Positions 18,771 through 27,519 are shown, numbered from the stretch's first letter. The stretch is 64,000 nt of DNA from Mycolicibacterium aubagnense (GCF_010730955.1 NZ_AP022577.1:1178001-1242000), one strand, 5' to 3'. Program-made: numbers and translations. Notes: a model not told the origin generated them from the sequence alone.

Positions 18771-18850
18771 GAACCTGCTCTTTCCTGGGAACGGCGGTAC
18801 CGGATATTCCACAGTGTCCGGTCAGCCCGCCCAGGTGTCAACGGACCAGG

Positions 18851-19687
18851 CTACTGATGGCTGACGTCAGCCACGGATTCTTCGCGGCGCACCGCGTCGT
18901 GCACCGGCAGGTCCAGATCGAACCGGATGCCGAGCAGCCTGGCAGTGCCGTTGATGGCGCCGATCATGATGGTCGTCATGTGCGCGACGAATTGGTCGCG
19001 GGGCAGGCGGCGCGGAGTCTCGTCACTCCCGCCGAGCCACCAGTCGGTCGCCGAGGCCGCCGCGCCGAACAGCGTGAACGCGGCCAGCTCGAAGATGCTG
19101 GAGTCCAGGTCCATGTCCTTGAGCTCACCGCTGATCATGGCGGCGATGGCCAGCGTGATGTCGCGGCCCCGGTTGACGGTCGTCATGGCGGCGGCGGACT
19201 GGTCGGCGAACCGGCCCTGTAGCAGGAAGCGCACCACGTTGGGGTGCTGGTCCACCAGGTCCACATAGTGCTCGACAGCGCGGCCGATGATCTGACCGGT
19301 CGAATCGTTCTCGATGTCGATGGACGGAATGACGGCCGCCCACAACATGTCCCGCATGCGCTCGCCGATCTGCGAGAACATGTCGGACTTGTCGGCGAAG
19401 TGCCGATAGATCTTGGGCTTGGCGGTGCCGGCCTCTTCGGCGATCTCCCGCACGCTGACGTTCGGGCCGAGTCGGTCGATGGCCCGGAACGCGGCGTCCA
19501 CGATCTCCTCGCGGACCTTCAGCCGGTGCTCGCGCCACCGCTCGCTACGCGCGTCGACTTTCTCCGGCGCACCCTTGGGCGGCGTGACCTTCACCTGCAC
19601 GGTCACCGACGGCACGTTCACGCCCGGCACACCAGGCACCTTCACCCCGGCCTGGATGCCGGTGCGGGGAAGAGATGGCCTGCGCAC
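18851..19687 (-). CDS. TetR-family regulator
   Basis: 278 residues from GTG 19687, longer than a typical TetR protein because of an N-terminal Val/Pro-rich stretch (GVKVPGVPGVNVPSVTV). The helix-turn-helix is at about residues 60-100: IVDAAFRAIDRLGPNVSVREIAEEAG then KPKIYRHFADKSDMF. A later start is possible. Corresponds by position to Rv3050c. Divergent from the flavoprotein gene at 19854; the 166 bases between show no convincing palindrome. Confidence 0.85.
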   Translation of the reverse strand: MRRPSLPRTGIQAGVKVPGVPGVNVPSVTVQVKVTPPKGAPEKVDARSERWREHRLKVREEIVDAAFRAIDRLGPNVSVREIAEEAGTAKPKIYRHFADKSDMFSQIGERMRDMLWAAVIPSIDIENDSTGQIIGRAVEHYVDLVDQHPNVVRFLLQGRFADQSAAAMTTVNRGRDITLAIAAMISGELKDMDLDSSIFELAAFTLFGAAASATDWWLGGSDETPRRLPRDQFVAHMTTIMIGAINGTARLLGIRFDLDLPVHDAVRREESVADVSHQ

Positions 19688-19853
19688 CCCGCCACTGTAC
19701 CGGTCGGGGCAAATCTGACCTGCTCAGACCGCTCGGCGCGGCGAATGTCACAACGGAGGTCGCCTCGTCATGCGCAGCGGGTCGACAGTGTTCGCGCGTA
19801 GCATCGCGCTCGGGACTCGTCCGAAAGTACCGGCCTGACAAGGGGCTGAACAC

Positions 19854-21032
19854 ATGGCTGAGCGGTACGACATCGTCGTGGTCGGCGGAGGTCCGGCGGG
19901 ATCGGCCGCCGCCTGGCAGGCCGCGCAGACCGGTGCGCGCGTCGTCGTGCTCGACAAGGCCACCTTCCCCCGCGACAAACCCTGTGGCGACGGACTGACC
20001 GCGCGCGGGCTCAGTTATCTGCAGAAGATGGGCCTCGCGGAACAGGCCGCGACGTTCCACCAGATCAATCGGGTGACGGTGTTCAGCCCGCACCAATGGG
20101 AGCTGTCGTTCCCGCGCCGGCCCGGGATGCCCGACCACGGCTGCACCGTCAGTCGGACGCGGTTGGATGCCATGCTGCTCGCGCACGCCGCTGCTGCGGG
20201 CGCCGAAGTACGCCAGGGCGCCGAGGTGACGGGCCCTGAACGCAGCGACGACGGCCGCGTCACCGGCGTGGTCCTCAAAAGCGGAGAGATCGTGCGCGGC
20301 GACGCCGTCATCGCCGCCGACGGCGCCTACTCCCCGATCAAACGGGCACTGCACATCGACTCGGACTACCACGGCTACTCGGCCATCGCGATCCGCGCCG
20401 AGATGCCGGCCAACCGCCCCGACTCCGATTCCCTGGACATACATCTCCAGCTGCAGTTCAACGGCGACCAGTTGCCCGGCTACGGCTGGGTATTCCCCAT
20501 GGGCAACGGCACCTTCAACATCGGCCTGGGCTACGTCAACAGCTATCGGAATTGGCAGGCCATCAACGCAACTCGATTCCTCGGCGACTTTCTGCAGACG
20601 TTGCCGCGCGACTGGGAGCTGCCACCTGTCGACGCGTTGCGACGAAACAAGAGCGTCCGGGCCTGGCGGTTGCCCATGGGATTCACCGCATGGCCGCCGT
20701 GGCGGCCCGGAGTCGTGTTCGCCGGCGATGCGCTGGGCGCCGGGAAGCCCGCGTCCGGCGCGGGCATCTCGAAGGCGCTCGAATCCGGTTTGGCCGCAGG
20801 CGAATGCGCTGTCGCCGCGCTCATGAACGGCGGTCCCGACGACTTCACCAACTACCAGCAGCGAATCGAGGCGTCGTGGGGCCGCGAATACCGGCGCGGC
20901 CGCTTCTTTCACAAGCTGGCGGGCATCCCGCGAGTGGCCGAAGCGGGACGTCGGGCTGTGGACAGTCGCGCCTTCCGCGATCTACTGCTCAAGTCGCTGT
21001 ACAAGAAGGCGCAGAGCCCCTCGCATACGTGA
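19854..21032 (+). CDS. Geranylgeranyl-reductase-family FAD oxidoreductase
   Basis: 392 residues. N-terminal FAD motif YDIVVVGGGPAGSAAA, the PCGDGLTARGL motif typical of geranylgeranyl/digeranylglycerophospholipid reductases, the mid-sequence ADGAYSPIKR and the second FAD motif GVVFAGDALGAGKPASGAGI. Members reduce isoprenoid chains; in mycobacteria one (MenJ) reduces the menaquinone side chain, and this is a paralogue whose substrate cannot be inferred. No partner genes stand next to it. Confidence 0.85.
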   Translation: MAERYDIVVVGGGPAGSAAAWQAAQTGARVVVLDKATFPRDKPCGDGLTARGLSYLQKMGLAEQAATFHQINRVTVFSPHQWELSFPRRPGMPDHGCTVSRTRLDAMLLAHAAAAGAEVRQGAEVTGPERSDDGRVTGVVLKSGEIVRGDAVIAADGAYSPIKRALHIDSDYHGYSAIAIRAEMPANRPDSDSLDIHLQLQFNGDQLPGYGWVFPMGNGTFNIGLGYVNSYRNWQAINATRFLGDFLQTLPRDWELPPVDALRRNKSVRAWRLPMGFTAWPPWRPGVVFAGDALGAGKPASGAGISKALESGLAAGECAVAALMNGGPDDFTNYQQRIEASWGREYRRGRFFHKLAGIPRVAEAGRRAVDSRAFRDLLLKSLYKKAQSPSHT

Positions 21033-21083
21033 CGGGCGGGTCCCGCTCACCAGTTTGGGTCGGTCACCAATACCCAGTACCAA

Positions 21084-21112
21084 ATGACACAGTGTGTCTT
21101 ATGCGCTACAGT
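21084..21112 (+). promoter_or_regulatory. Candidate promoter with overlapping 13-base palindrome
   Basis: ATGACA (21084-21089) and TACAGT (21107-21112) are separated by 17 bases. The perfect palindrome GACACAGTGTGTC (21086-21098) covers the -35 side. A 32-codon frame from ATG 21101 to TGA 21199 overlaps the promoter, so it would only be read from a start further left; I do not call it a gene. Transcripts from here would run into the XRE-cupin gene. Confidence 0.4.
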
Positions 21113-21219
21113 GCGTCATACGCGAATCAGACGGTTGACGAGGAGCCGCTGCAGGAATCCGCCCGCTCCGAGCTTCGGGCCATGTTCGCCGCGGCGTGAA
21201 TGACACTGGTAGGCACTAC

Positions 21220-21249
21220 GTTGCCTACCAGACAACTATTGACTAGTCT
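21220..21249 (+). promoter_or_regulatory. Operator and promoter of the XRE-cupin gene
   Basis: GTTGCCTACCAGACAAC (21220-21236) is a near-palindrome containing a -35 TTGCCT (21221). A -10 TAGTCT (21244-21249) follows after 17 bases, and ATG 21257 is 7 bases later, so the mRNA is probably leaderless. The same layout precedes the permease gene at 21938. Confidence 0.6.
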
Positions 21250-21256
21250 GCGGTGC

Positions 21257-21829
21257 ATGTCATCGGCAGTCGATCTCGACGCAGTCGGCCAGCGACTCAA
21301 GTCGGCCCGGGAGAGCCGCGGATTGACTCTCGATCAGGTCTCTGAACTGTGCGGGCTCTCCAAAGCCCATCTGTCCCGCCTGGAGTCCGGCGAGCGACAA
21401 GCCTCGATCGGCGCATTAGTAGATCTGGCAACAGTTTTGGGAGTTCGGGTCAGCGCGTTACTGGGCGAGGAAACCGAGCCGTCGGTACTTGCGACATTTC
21501 CGGCCGAAGTCCCCCGACAGTCGACCGGAGGACTCGAAATCGCCGTCTGCAGTGGATATCTCGGATCGAAAGGGATCGAAGCCCTCCGCGTCCGGGTCAA
21601 GCCGCGGCGGCCGGCCAGCCCTCCGGTCCAGCACCGCGGCGAGGAGTGGCTGTACGTCGTGAGCGGAGAGCTCAACTTCGAGTACGACAGCGTCCAGTAT
21701 CTGATTTCACCAGGTACTGCAGTGCATTTCGACGCAGCACGACCACATCGGATGACCGCGCGCGTGGTGACCGAGGTACTACTGGTGTCATCCACCGACC
21801 ACGCCGAGTTGAGCCGCATCAAGCACTAG
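21257..21829 (+). CDS. XRE-cupin transcriptional regulator
   Basis: 190 residues. Start at ATG 21257, supported by the -10 hexamer 7 bases before it; an earlier ATG/GTG at 21200 would include the operator. HTH_3 domain at about residues 10-65: VGQRLKSARESRGLTLDQVS, LSKAHLSRLESGERQ. A linker is followed by a cupin barrel (about 110-185) with PPVQHRGEEWLYVVSGEL and a late His in FDAARPHRMTA. Proteins of this design sense small ligands, often amino acids or polyamines, and control nearby catabolic or transport genes. The permease just downstream carries the same operator, so it is the likely target. Confidence 0.88.
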   Translation: MSSAVDLDAVGQRLKSARESRGLTLDQVSELCGLSKAHLSRLESGERQASIGALVDLATVLGVRVSALLGEETEPSVLATFPAEVPRQSTGGLEIAVCSGYLGSKGIEALRVRVKPRRPASPPVQHRGEEWLYVVSGELNFEYDSVQYLISPGTAVHFDAARPHRMTARVVTEVLLVSSTDHAELSRIKH

Positions 21830-21865
21830 GCCACTCGTGCGCCGTGTGCCGTGATGCCGCCGAAT

Positions 21866-21895
21866 CGGTGCCCGAACGTCCGGGCATGACACCGA
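21866..21895 (+). terminator. Hairpin after XRE-cupin gene
   Basis: TGCCCG (21869) pairs with CGGGCA (21881), extended with a bulge by CGGTG/CACCG. It lies 40 bases after the regulator stop and before the permease operator, so the two genes are probably separate units. Confidence 0.45.
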
Positions 21896-21937
21896 CGTAA
21901 CGGCGCATTACCAGCTCTTAAATTCAGACAACTCCGT

Positions 21938-21967
21938 GTTGTCTACTAGACAACTCAGCTCTAGTGT
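21938..21967 (+). promoter_or_regulatory. Operator and promoter of the permease gene
   Basis: GTTGTCTACTAGACAAC (21938-21954) is a perfect odd palindrome (8-base arms, one central base). It holds a -35 TTGTCT (21939); TAGTGT (21962-21967) is 17 bases on. The distance from operator end to -10 (7 bases) is identical to the copy at 21220, and 15 of 17 operator bases match. Confidence 0.65.
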
Positions 21968-22057
21968 CGGTTGAGTCAGCGGCCTGTGGTGCCGCACTCA
22001 ACAAAGCCGGAGACGCCCCGATTCCTCGGTGCGTTCTGATCTCTAGGAGCTGAAACC

Positions 22058-23587
22058 ATGGCCATAGCAGCGGATCTACCGCCTGACAGTCCCGCCACAT
22101 TGCGATCCGCCCAGTCGGTCTCCGGCGTGCGCGCCGGGGCGTTGGGATTTCCGACTCTGCTGGCTCAATCGGTGGCGTTGATCTCACCCACCATGACAGC
22201 GGTACTCATTGTGCCGCTGGCATTCTCGTTCGCCGGCAACGGAACCTGGCTGGCATACCTCTTCGCAACGATCATGCTGTCCTTCGTGGTGATGAACCTC
22301 AACGTATTCGCCGGCCGGTCGGCGCTACCCGGGTCGATGTACGCCTATATCGGTCGCGGCTTGGGCCCGCGTGGCGGCGTGTTGTCGGGTTGGACGTTGC
22401 TGTGGTCGTACGGTTTCATCGCGATCGCGGGTCTCGCCGGCTTTTCCATCTTTGTCAATCAATTCCTCGACGCGGTCGGTGCGACCTTCCACGTTCCGGC
22501 AATCGCCGCGTTCTGCATCAGCGCCGCACTGTGTTGGTTGGTCGCATATAAGGACATTCGCATTTCGTCGCTCCTCATGCTGGTGCTGGAGGGCCTTTCC
22601 ACCGCACTCATCATTGCGCTGTGCCTGACCGTGCTGGCGAAACACGGCACCATGGTGGACACGCAGCAGCTACACCTTCACGGAGTGGGTGTCAGCGGAA
22701 TCACCCTTGCCGTCGTCATCTGCATATTCAGCCTGGTCGGCTTCGAGAGCGCCACTGCATTGGGTGGCGAGGCAAAGAACCCGCTACACAACGTTCCGCG
22801 CGCAGTGCGATGGAGCCTGGTGATTGCGGGGCTGTTCTTTGTGTTCGTCAGCTACGTCGAAGTCATCGGCGCCAGCTCTCACAACCTTCAGCTCGCGGAC
22901 CTGGACGCACCGCTGTCGACACTGTCCGACGCCTACCAGGTCGGGTTCCTCAAGGCACCGATCTGCCTCGGCGCCATCTTGAGCTTCTATTCGCTCACGC
23001 TGTCGTGTGTCAATGCCGGGTCACGCATCCTGTTGCCGATGGCACAGCACGGAATGCTCAGCCGGCACGTCGGAAGCATTCACTCGCAGAATCGAACACC
23101 CCACATCGCGGTCAGCGTCTACAGCCTGCTGGTGCTCGGAATCATCTGTGTGATGCAGATTTTCACCGATCCGCTGACCACCTTCGGAGACGCCGGAACA
23201 TTGGCGGCGTTCGGCTTCCTATTGGCCTATTTCATGGTCTCTGTCGCGGCGCCGGTGTACTTGCGCAAGCGCGGTCAGCTCACCGGCAAGAACATAACGA
23301 TTTCGGCTCTCGCGTTGGCCTGCCTACTCGTCCCGACCATCGGCAGTTTCTATCCGCTCCCACCGGTACCGGTGCGGTACTTCCCCTACTACTTCCTGGT
23401 CTACATGCTGGCCGGCTTGGCGTGGCTCACCGTTGTGAGCCGGCGCCGGCCAACCATCCTCGGGGAGATCGAGGCGGACCTGGAAGCGAGTGTGGACACC
23501 TGGACCACACCGCCGGGCACCGCCGGCGAGGCTCGGCGAGAATCCCCCGAGTCAGACAGCGCTGGACGCCAAGCGTGGGCTACCTGA
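22058..23587 (+). CDS. APC-superfamily amino acid/polyamine permease
   Basis: 509 residues with about 12 hydrophobic segments, beginning after a short cytoplasmic N-terminus. The sequence GALGFPTLLAQSVALISPTMTA in TM1 and SLVGFESATALGGEAKNP around TM6 are typical of APC transporters (the Gly-rich and GFE regions). The C-terminal 50 residues are hydrophilic. It probably imports an amino acid or amine under control of the adjacent XRE-cupin repressor. Substrate unknown. Confidence 0.9.
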   Translation: MAIAADLPPDSPATLRSAQSVSGVRAGALGFPTLLAQSVALISPTMTAVLIVPLAFSFAGNGTWLAYLFATIMLSFVVMNLNVFAGRSALPGSMYAYIGRGLGPRGGVLSGWTLLWSYGFIAIAGLAGFSIFVNQFLDAVGATFHVPAIAAFCISAALCWLVAYKDIRISSLLMLVLEGLSTALIIALCLTVLAKHGTMVDTQQLHLHGVGVSGITLAVVICIFSLVGFESATALGGEAKNPLHNVPRAVRWSLVIAGLFFVFVSYVEVIGASSHNLQLADLDAPLSTLSDAYQVGFLKAPICLGAILSFYSLTLSCVNAGSRILLPMAQHGMLSRHVGSIHSQNRTPHIAVSVYSLLVLGIICVMQIFTDPLTTFGDAGTLAAFGFLLAYFMVSVAAPVYLRKRGQLTGKNITISALALACLLVPTIGSFYPLPPVPVRYFPYYFLVYMLAGLAWLTVVSRRRPTILGEIEADLEASVDTWTTPPGTAGEARRESPESDSAGRQAWAT

Positions 23588-23597
23588 CCCGCTGACC

Positions 23598-23626
23598 GTG
23601 GCCGGGCACGACTGGTGCCCGGCCAC
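23598..23626. terminator. Bidirectional hairpin terminator
   Basis: GTGGCCGGGCAC pairs perfectly with GTGCCCGGCCAC (12 bp, loop GACTG). It lies between the permease (ending 23587) and the convergent LysR-like gene (ending 23720). Confidence 0.75.
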
Positions 23627-23719
23627 AGACGCATCAGCGTGCTTTCGCGGCTACCCGCTCCCTACCCGACCTGTCCAGGTGGGTGCGCAGCGTGAACGAC
23701 GCTTCCTGTCGGGGTTACC

Positions 23720-24445
23720 TCAGCGTCGGCCGCGCTTGGCCGGACCCGGCTTCCGGGCGCCCTTGCCCGCCGCTGCCCGAGCGGCCTGCTTCGCGAGAGT
23801 CTTCTCCCGAGCGCTGCGTTTCGGCGTCGGCTCGGCTTGGCCACGTGACGAGCTGGCCTTGCGGCCCCGAACGATGCCGATGAACTCATCGACCAGTTCC
23901 GGCTGCGGTCCCTCCGGGAAGGCCAGGGCCACGGGGCACGTCGGTGCATCGGTGATCGGGCGGTAGGTGAGGTCCTTGCGGTGATACAGCCGCGCCAGCG
24001 ACTGGGGCACGATCAGCGCACCCATCCCAGCGGCGACGAGTTCGATCGCGTCTTCGGTGGTCTCGGGCCGATGGTCGACCGGGATACCGGGAGCGTCCGC
24101 CCACGAGACGACGTGATCGAGCGGGATGAGAACCGGCTCACCGTCGAGGTCCGCGGCGGCGATCTCGTCGACGGCCGTCAGGAGGTGATCGGCCGGCACC
24201 ACCGCCACCGTCGTCTCCTCATAGAGGGGGATGATGGCCAGCCCCGCCGTATCGGCCGGCAGCCGGAGCAGTGCCACGTCGACGGTGCCGGACCGCACTG
24301 CCTCGGCCGCGTCCGCCGCAGCGACGGCGTGCAGGATCAACGGAACTTCGCGGTGGCGCTCGGCCCAAATCCGCGCCCACTTCGCGGGCGTCCCGCCGGG
24401 GACGTAGCCGAGAGTCAGGGAGAGCGTCGAATAGGACGGTGCCAC
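23720..24445 (-). CDS. LysR-type substrate-binding domain protein without HTH, basic tail
   Basis: 241 residues from GTG 24445; upstream frame overlaps the divergent gene and is not coding. About residues 5-190 are a LysR effector-binding domain: LTLGYVPGGTPAKWARIWAE, VDVALLRLPAD and AAGMGALIVPQSLARLYH. The N-terminal winged helix of LysR regulators is absent. Instead the protein ends in about 45 residues rich in Lys, Arg and Ala (PTPKRSAREKTLAKQ, KPGPAKRGRR), like a histone or nucleoid-protein tail. Only 30 bases separate it from the divergent DUF5997 gene. Ligand sensing without its own specific DNA-binding domain is inferred. Confidence 0.8.
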   Translation of the reverse strand: MAPSYSTLSLTLGYVPGGTPAKWARIWAERHREVPLILHAVAAADAAEAVRSGTVDVALLRLPADTAGLAIIPLYEETTVAVVPADHLLTAVDEIAAADLDGEPVLIPLDHVVSWADAPGIPVDHRPETTEDAIELVAAGMGALIVPQSLARLYHRKDLTYRPITDAPTCPVALAFPEGPQPELVDEFIGIVRGRKASSSRGQAEPTPKRSAREKTLAKQAARAAAGKGARKPGPAKRGRR

Positions 24446-24475
24446 GGCCGTCAGGCTACCGATAGGCTGATGCCC

Positions 24476-24862
24476 ATGAGCAGGCCCAACGCACAGTCCA
24501 TGAAACCCGCCACCGCGGCGAAGAAGCTGGACGTGTACTTGCCCGCGACGCCTGCGGAGTTCCAGGAGAACGCGATCACCCGCGCCGAGCTCGCCGCGCT
24601 GCAGGCCGACCCGCCGGAGTGGCTCAAAGACCTCCGCAAGAACGGGCCGCACCCCAAGAACCTGGTGGCGGCCAAGCTGGGCATCTCGATCGCCGGCCTC
24701 GCCCGCGGTGGCGTCGAGAAGGCACTGACCACCGAACAGATCGAGCAGCTGCTCGAAGAATTGCCCGACTGGCTGGTCATCGAACGTGAGAGCTACCAGC
24801 AGGTGTTGCGCGAACAGCGGCGTGTCAAAGCGCTGCACGCAGATCAGGCGCGCGAAGCGTGA
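24476..24862 (+). CDS. DUF5997-family protein
   Basis: 128 residues from ATG 24476 (ATG 24470 adds two residues). Conserved-looking central part: PATPAEFQENAITRAELAAL, PPEWLKDLRKNGPHPKN and VAAKLGISIAGLARGG, the last resembling a helix-turn-helix, then an acidic helix (TTEQIEQLLEELPDWL) and a charged C-terminus. I recognise it as the family named DUF5997, from memory. The divergent neighbour is a LysR-like effector domain lacking an HTH, and I recall the two being neighbours in other actinobacteria. Possibly a split regulator. Confidence 0.75.
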   Translation: MSRPNAQSMKPATAAKKLDVYLPATPAEFQENAITRAELAALQADPPEWLKDLRKNGPHPKNLVAAKLGISIAGLARGGVEKALTTEQIEQLLEELPDWLVIERESYQQVLREQRRVKALHADQAREA

Positions 24863-24924
24863 CGGGCCGGTAGCCACGGGTCCGTCACCGAACGACCGTC
24901 GACGCCTCTGCTTCGGTAGACCCG

Positions 24925-25806
24925 ATGGCTGACACTCCAAACCCTTCGCTGGGCATCGCCACGTTCAACGTCAACGGGATCCGGGCGGCACGCCGTCGCG
25001 GCTTCGACGCCTGGCTCGCCGGGCGGGGGCTCGACGTGGTGGCCCTGCAGGAGTTGCGCTGCCCACCCGAGGAGGTCGGCGCGTTCGACGGTTATCGCGC
25101 GGCAATCGACTGCGGCTCGATCCCGGGCCGCAACGGCGTCGCGATCCTGACCCGCGAAGCACCGGCGGACGTGCGGACCTGGGCCTCACACCCGCCGCGC
25201 ACCCGGGGCCTCGGGGCCCATGCGCACGAGGGACGGTACCTCGAGGTCGACCTCGCGGACCGTCCGCTTACGGTGGCGTGCCTCTACCTGCCAAAGGGCG
25301 GCCTGCCCGCGCACCTGCAGCGGCCCGGCACCATGCGCGACACCCCTGACGGCGGCGCCAAGTATGACCGGAAGATGCGCTTCCTCGATGCGTTCGCGCG
25401 TGAACTGAGCCGGAACCGCCGGGCGGCGCTCGCGGCCGGCCGCGAGTTCCTGCTGCTCGGCGACCTGAACCTGGCTCATCTTCCGCACGACGTGACCAAT
25501 TGGCGGCCCGCACAGAAAATGGAGGGCTTCCTCCCCGAGGAACGCGCCTGGCTGGACGCACAGATTGGGCCGCGCACGCTCGTCGACGTGGTCCGGACGC
25601 TGCACGGCGATCGCCCTGGGCCGCTGTCCTGGTGGAGTTGGGCCGGCGAGTCGTTCGTCAAAGACGTGGGCTGGCGGATCGATCACCACCTCGCCACGCC
25701 GCGGCTCGCGCGGACCGCCGTTTCGGTGACCGTCGACAAGGAACCCGAACCCGGCGCGCGGCTGTCCGACCACGCGCCCGTGGTCGTACGGTATGCGTTC
25801 CCCTGA
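24925..25806 (+). CDS. Exonuclease III-type AP endonuclease
   Basis: 293 residues, length as for XthA. DNase I-like EEP fold with GIATFNVNGIRAA (Asn metal ligand), VVALQELRCP (catalytic Glu), LYLPKGG, LLGDLNLAHLPHD (Asp and Asn) and the C-terminal RLSDHAPVVV (Asp-His). Cleaves DNA 5' of abasic sites and degrades 3' ends in base-excision repair. The motif WSWAGESFVKDVGWRIDH with the Asp-His is the usual substrate loop. It stands alone, 63 bases after the DUF5997 gene. Confidence 0.88.
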   Translation: MADTPNPSLGIATFNVNGIRAARRRGFDAWLAGRGLDVVALQELRCPPEEVGAFDGYRAAIDCGSIPGRNGVAILTREAPADVRTWASHPPRTRGLGAHAHEGRYLEVDLADRPLTVACLYLPKGGLPAHLQRPGTMRDTPDGGAKYDRKMRFLDAFARELSRNRRAALAAGREFLLLGDLNLAHLPHDVTNWRPAQKMEGFLPEERAWLDAQIGPRTLVDVVRTLHGDRPGPLSWWSWAGESFVKDVGWRIDHHLATPRLARTAVSVTVDKEPEPGARLSDHAPVVVRYAFP

Positions 25807-25939
25807 ACGCCGGTTGCAGATCCGGAAGGGTCGTCGACATCGGACCCTCTTCACGCCCGCGATGAGTTGTGCGCGGGCCGGCTGTCTACCCCTGTGACGG
25901 CACCCGCGTCCGGGCGCCGCGGACCACAGGAGTTGCCCG

Positions 25940-26356
25940 ATGCACCGCATGATCTTCGTGAATCTGCCCGTCGCCAACATCGAACGGTCGCGGAAGTTCT
26001 TCGCCGGCCTCGGCTATTCGTTCAACGAGACCTTCAGCAATGACAGTTGCGTGACGCTGGTGCTGGGCGCGAACCAGTTCACGATGCTGACGCAGCGCGA
26101 CGTCTTCGACTCCCTGCACCCGGCCGAGACCGCCGACGCGTCGAAGACGAAGGAGTGCGTCGTCTGCTTGGGCGTCGAGAGCCGCGAGTGTGTGGACAAG
26201 CTTGTCGACGATGCCCTCGCCGCCGGGGCCACGGAGGGCGACACCGACGACGAAGACGTCATGTACGGCCGGAGCTACCACGACCTGGACGGCCACTCCT
26301 GGCAGATCTTTTCGTTGGCACCCATCGCGGTCGGAGCCTCCGAAGCACACGGCTGA
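25940..26356 (+). CDS. VOC-superfamily (glyoxalase/bleomycin resistance) protein
   Basis: 138 residues. Two beta-alpha-beta-beta-beta modules: IFVNLPVANIERSRKFFAGLGY and YGRSYHDLDGHSWQIFSL. The usual metal-binding Glu/His positions are only partly preserved, and the family includes many proteins of unknown function. No linked pathway. A 133-base gap before it (25807-25939) shows nothing I can name apart from a possible ribosome site GGAG at 25928-25931. Confidence 0.82.
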   Translation: MHRMIFVNLPVANIERSRKFFAGLGYSFNETFSNDSCVTLVLGANQFTMLTQRDVFDSLHPAETADASKTKECVVCLGVESRECVDKLVDDALAAGATEGDTDDEDVMYGRSYHDLDGHSWQIFSLAPIAVGASEAHG

Positions 26357-26380
26357 GCGCGTCTCCACGCCCGACTTTCG

Positions 26381-27517
26381 TCACACCGTGGCGAGCAGGT
26401 GACCGGCTTTCAGCCCCGATCCGGTGAGAACGGCGACGATCGTGTCCGCCGTGTCGATCTCTCCGGCCGTTCGGAGCCGGCGTAGTGCGGGTACAATCTG
26501 GGCGCTGGTGGGCTCGACGAACAGCCCGAGGCGGGCGAGTTCACCCACCGCGGGTAGTAACTCGTCCTCCGGCACCGCGACGGCCGCCCCACCGCTGCCC
26601 CGGATCGCTTGCAGGACTTCACGATCGCGCACGGGCTTGGCAATGGCCGTCCCCTCGGCCGAAGTCGTCGACCAGCTCTGTTCGAGGACCTCTTGGCGCC
26701 CCTGCTCCATGGCCGTGACCAGCGGGCAGCAATTCCGCGGTTGGCTGACGAGGATTCGCGGCACCCGGTCGATCGCGCCGGCTCGGTGCAGCTCGCCGAA
26801 TCCGATGGCGCAACCGAGGACGAGACTGCCGGCGCCGGCGGGAACGAGAACCGCAGTGGGAGCGCGGAATCCGAGGTCCTCCCAGATTTCGTAGGCGATC
26901 AGCTTGACGCCCTGCAGGAAGTGCGGATGCCAGTTATGGCTTGCGTAGAAACAGGTTTCAGCTCGACGCACGGCCTCGTCGGCCACCGCCTGCCGGGTAC
27001 CGGAGACCAATTCGATATTGGCTCCGTGCAGCCGACTCTGGATGATCTTGTTCGACGAGGTGGCAGCGGGCACCAGGATATTGGCTTCGATCCCCGCCGT
27101 CGCGCAGTACGCGGCGACCGAGGATCCGCCGTTGCCGCTGGAATCCTCGAGTACCCGGTCTATCCCCTGGTGACGTACGGCGGTCACCATCACGGACACG
27201 CCGCGATCCTTGAAACTGCCGGTCGGGTTCATCGACTCAACCTTCAGGCCGACGTCGATGCCGTCGAAGGTCCGGGTGATCAGCGGTGTCCGGCCCTCAC
27301 CGAGGGTCACCGGGTCGATGTGCGCCAAGGGATTGGGCAGGGCCGAGCGGTACCGCCACTGGGAGTTGATGGCGGTGTCAATCTGCTGCCGACCGATGCC
27401 GGAAAGCGGTTCGAAGACCAGCGGGGTGCCGTCGTCACCACGCCATCGGGGTTGGTCAGCGGGATACCGCCGGCCGGTGCGGTCGATCAGGATCGGTCCG
27501 TGCGAGCTCGCGGGCAC
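26381..27517 (-). CDS. PLP-dependent threonine-synthase-like enzyme
   Basis: About 378 residues from GTG 27517; TTG 27523 is the alternative. Fold-type II PLP enzyme: GRTPLI, the Schiff-base lysine in NPTGSFKDRG, SSGNGGSSVAAYC for the phosphate loop and VPAGAGSLVLG. Begins with a short ThrC-like N-terminal segment (ILIDRTGRRYPADQPRW). It may make threonine or act as a beta-eliminase or replacement enzyme on a related phospho-amino acid; the main threonine synthase of mycobacteria lies with hom and thrB, so this is a paralogue. The GIY-YIG gene stops two bases before this GTG. Confidence 0.82.
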   Translation of the reverse strand: MPASSHGPILIDRTGRRYPADQPRWRGDDGTPLVFEPLSGIGRQQIDTAINSQWRYRSALPNPLAHIDPVTLGEGRTPLITRTFDGIDVGLKVESMNPTGSFKDRGVSVMVTAVRHQGIDRVLEDSSGNGGSSVAAYCATAGIEANILVPAATSSNKIIQSRLHGANIELVSGTRQAVADEAVRRAETCFYASHNWHPHFLQGVKLIAYEIWEDLGFRAPTAVLVPAGAGSLVLGCAIGFGELHRAGAIDRVPRILVSQPRNCCPLVTAMEQGRQEVLEQSWSTTSAEGTAIAKPVRDREVLQAIRGSGGAAVAVPEDELLPAVGELARLGLFVEPTSAQIVPALRRLRTAGEIDTADTIVAVLTGSGLKAGHLLATV

Positions 27518-27519
27518 AC

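Noticed and set aside
21101..21199. 32-codon open frame before the XRE-cupin gene.
   Set aside because: It overlaps a good promoter whose start point would lie inside the frame, and no ribosome site is present; kept only as a remark.
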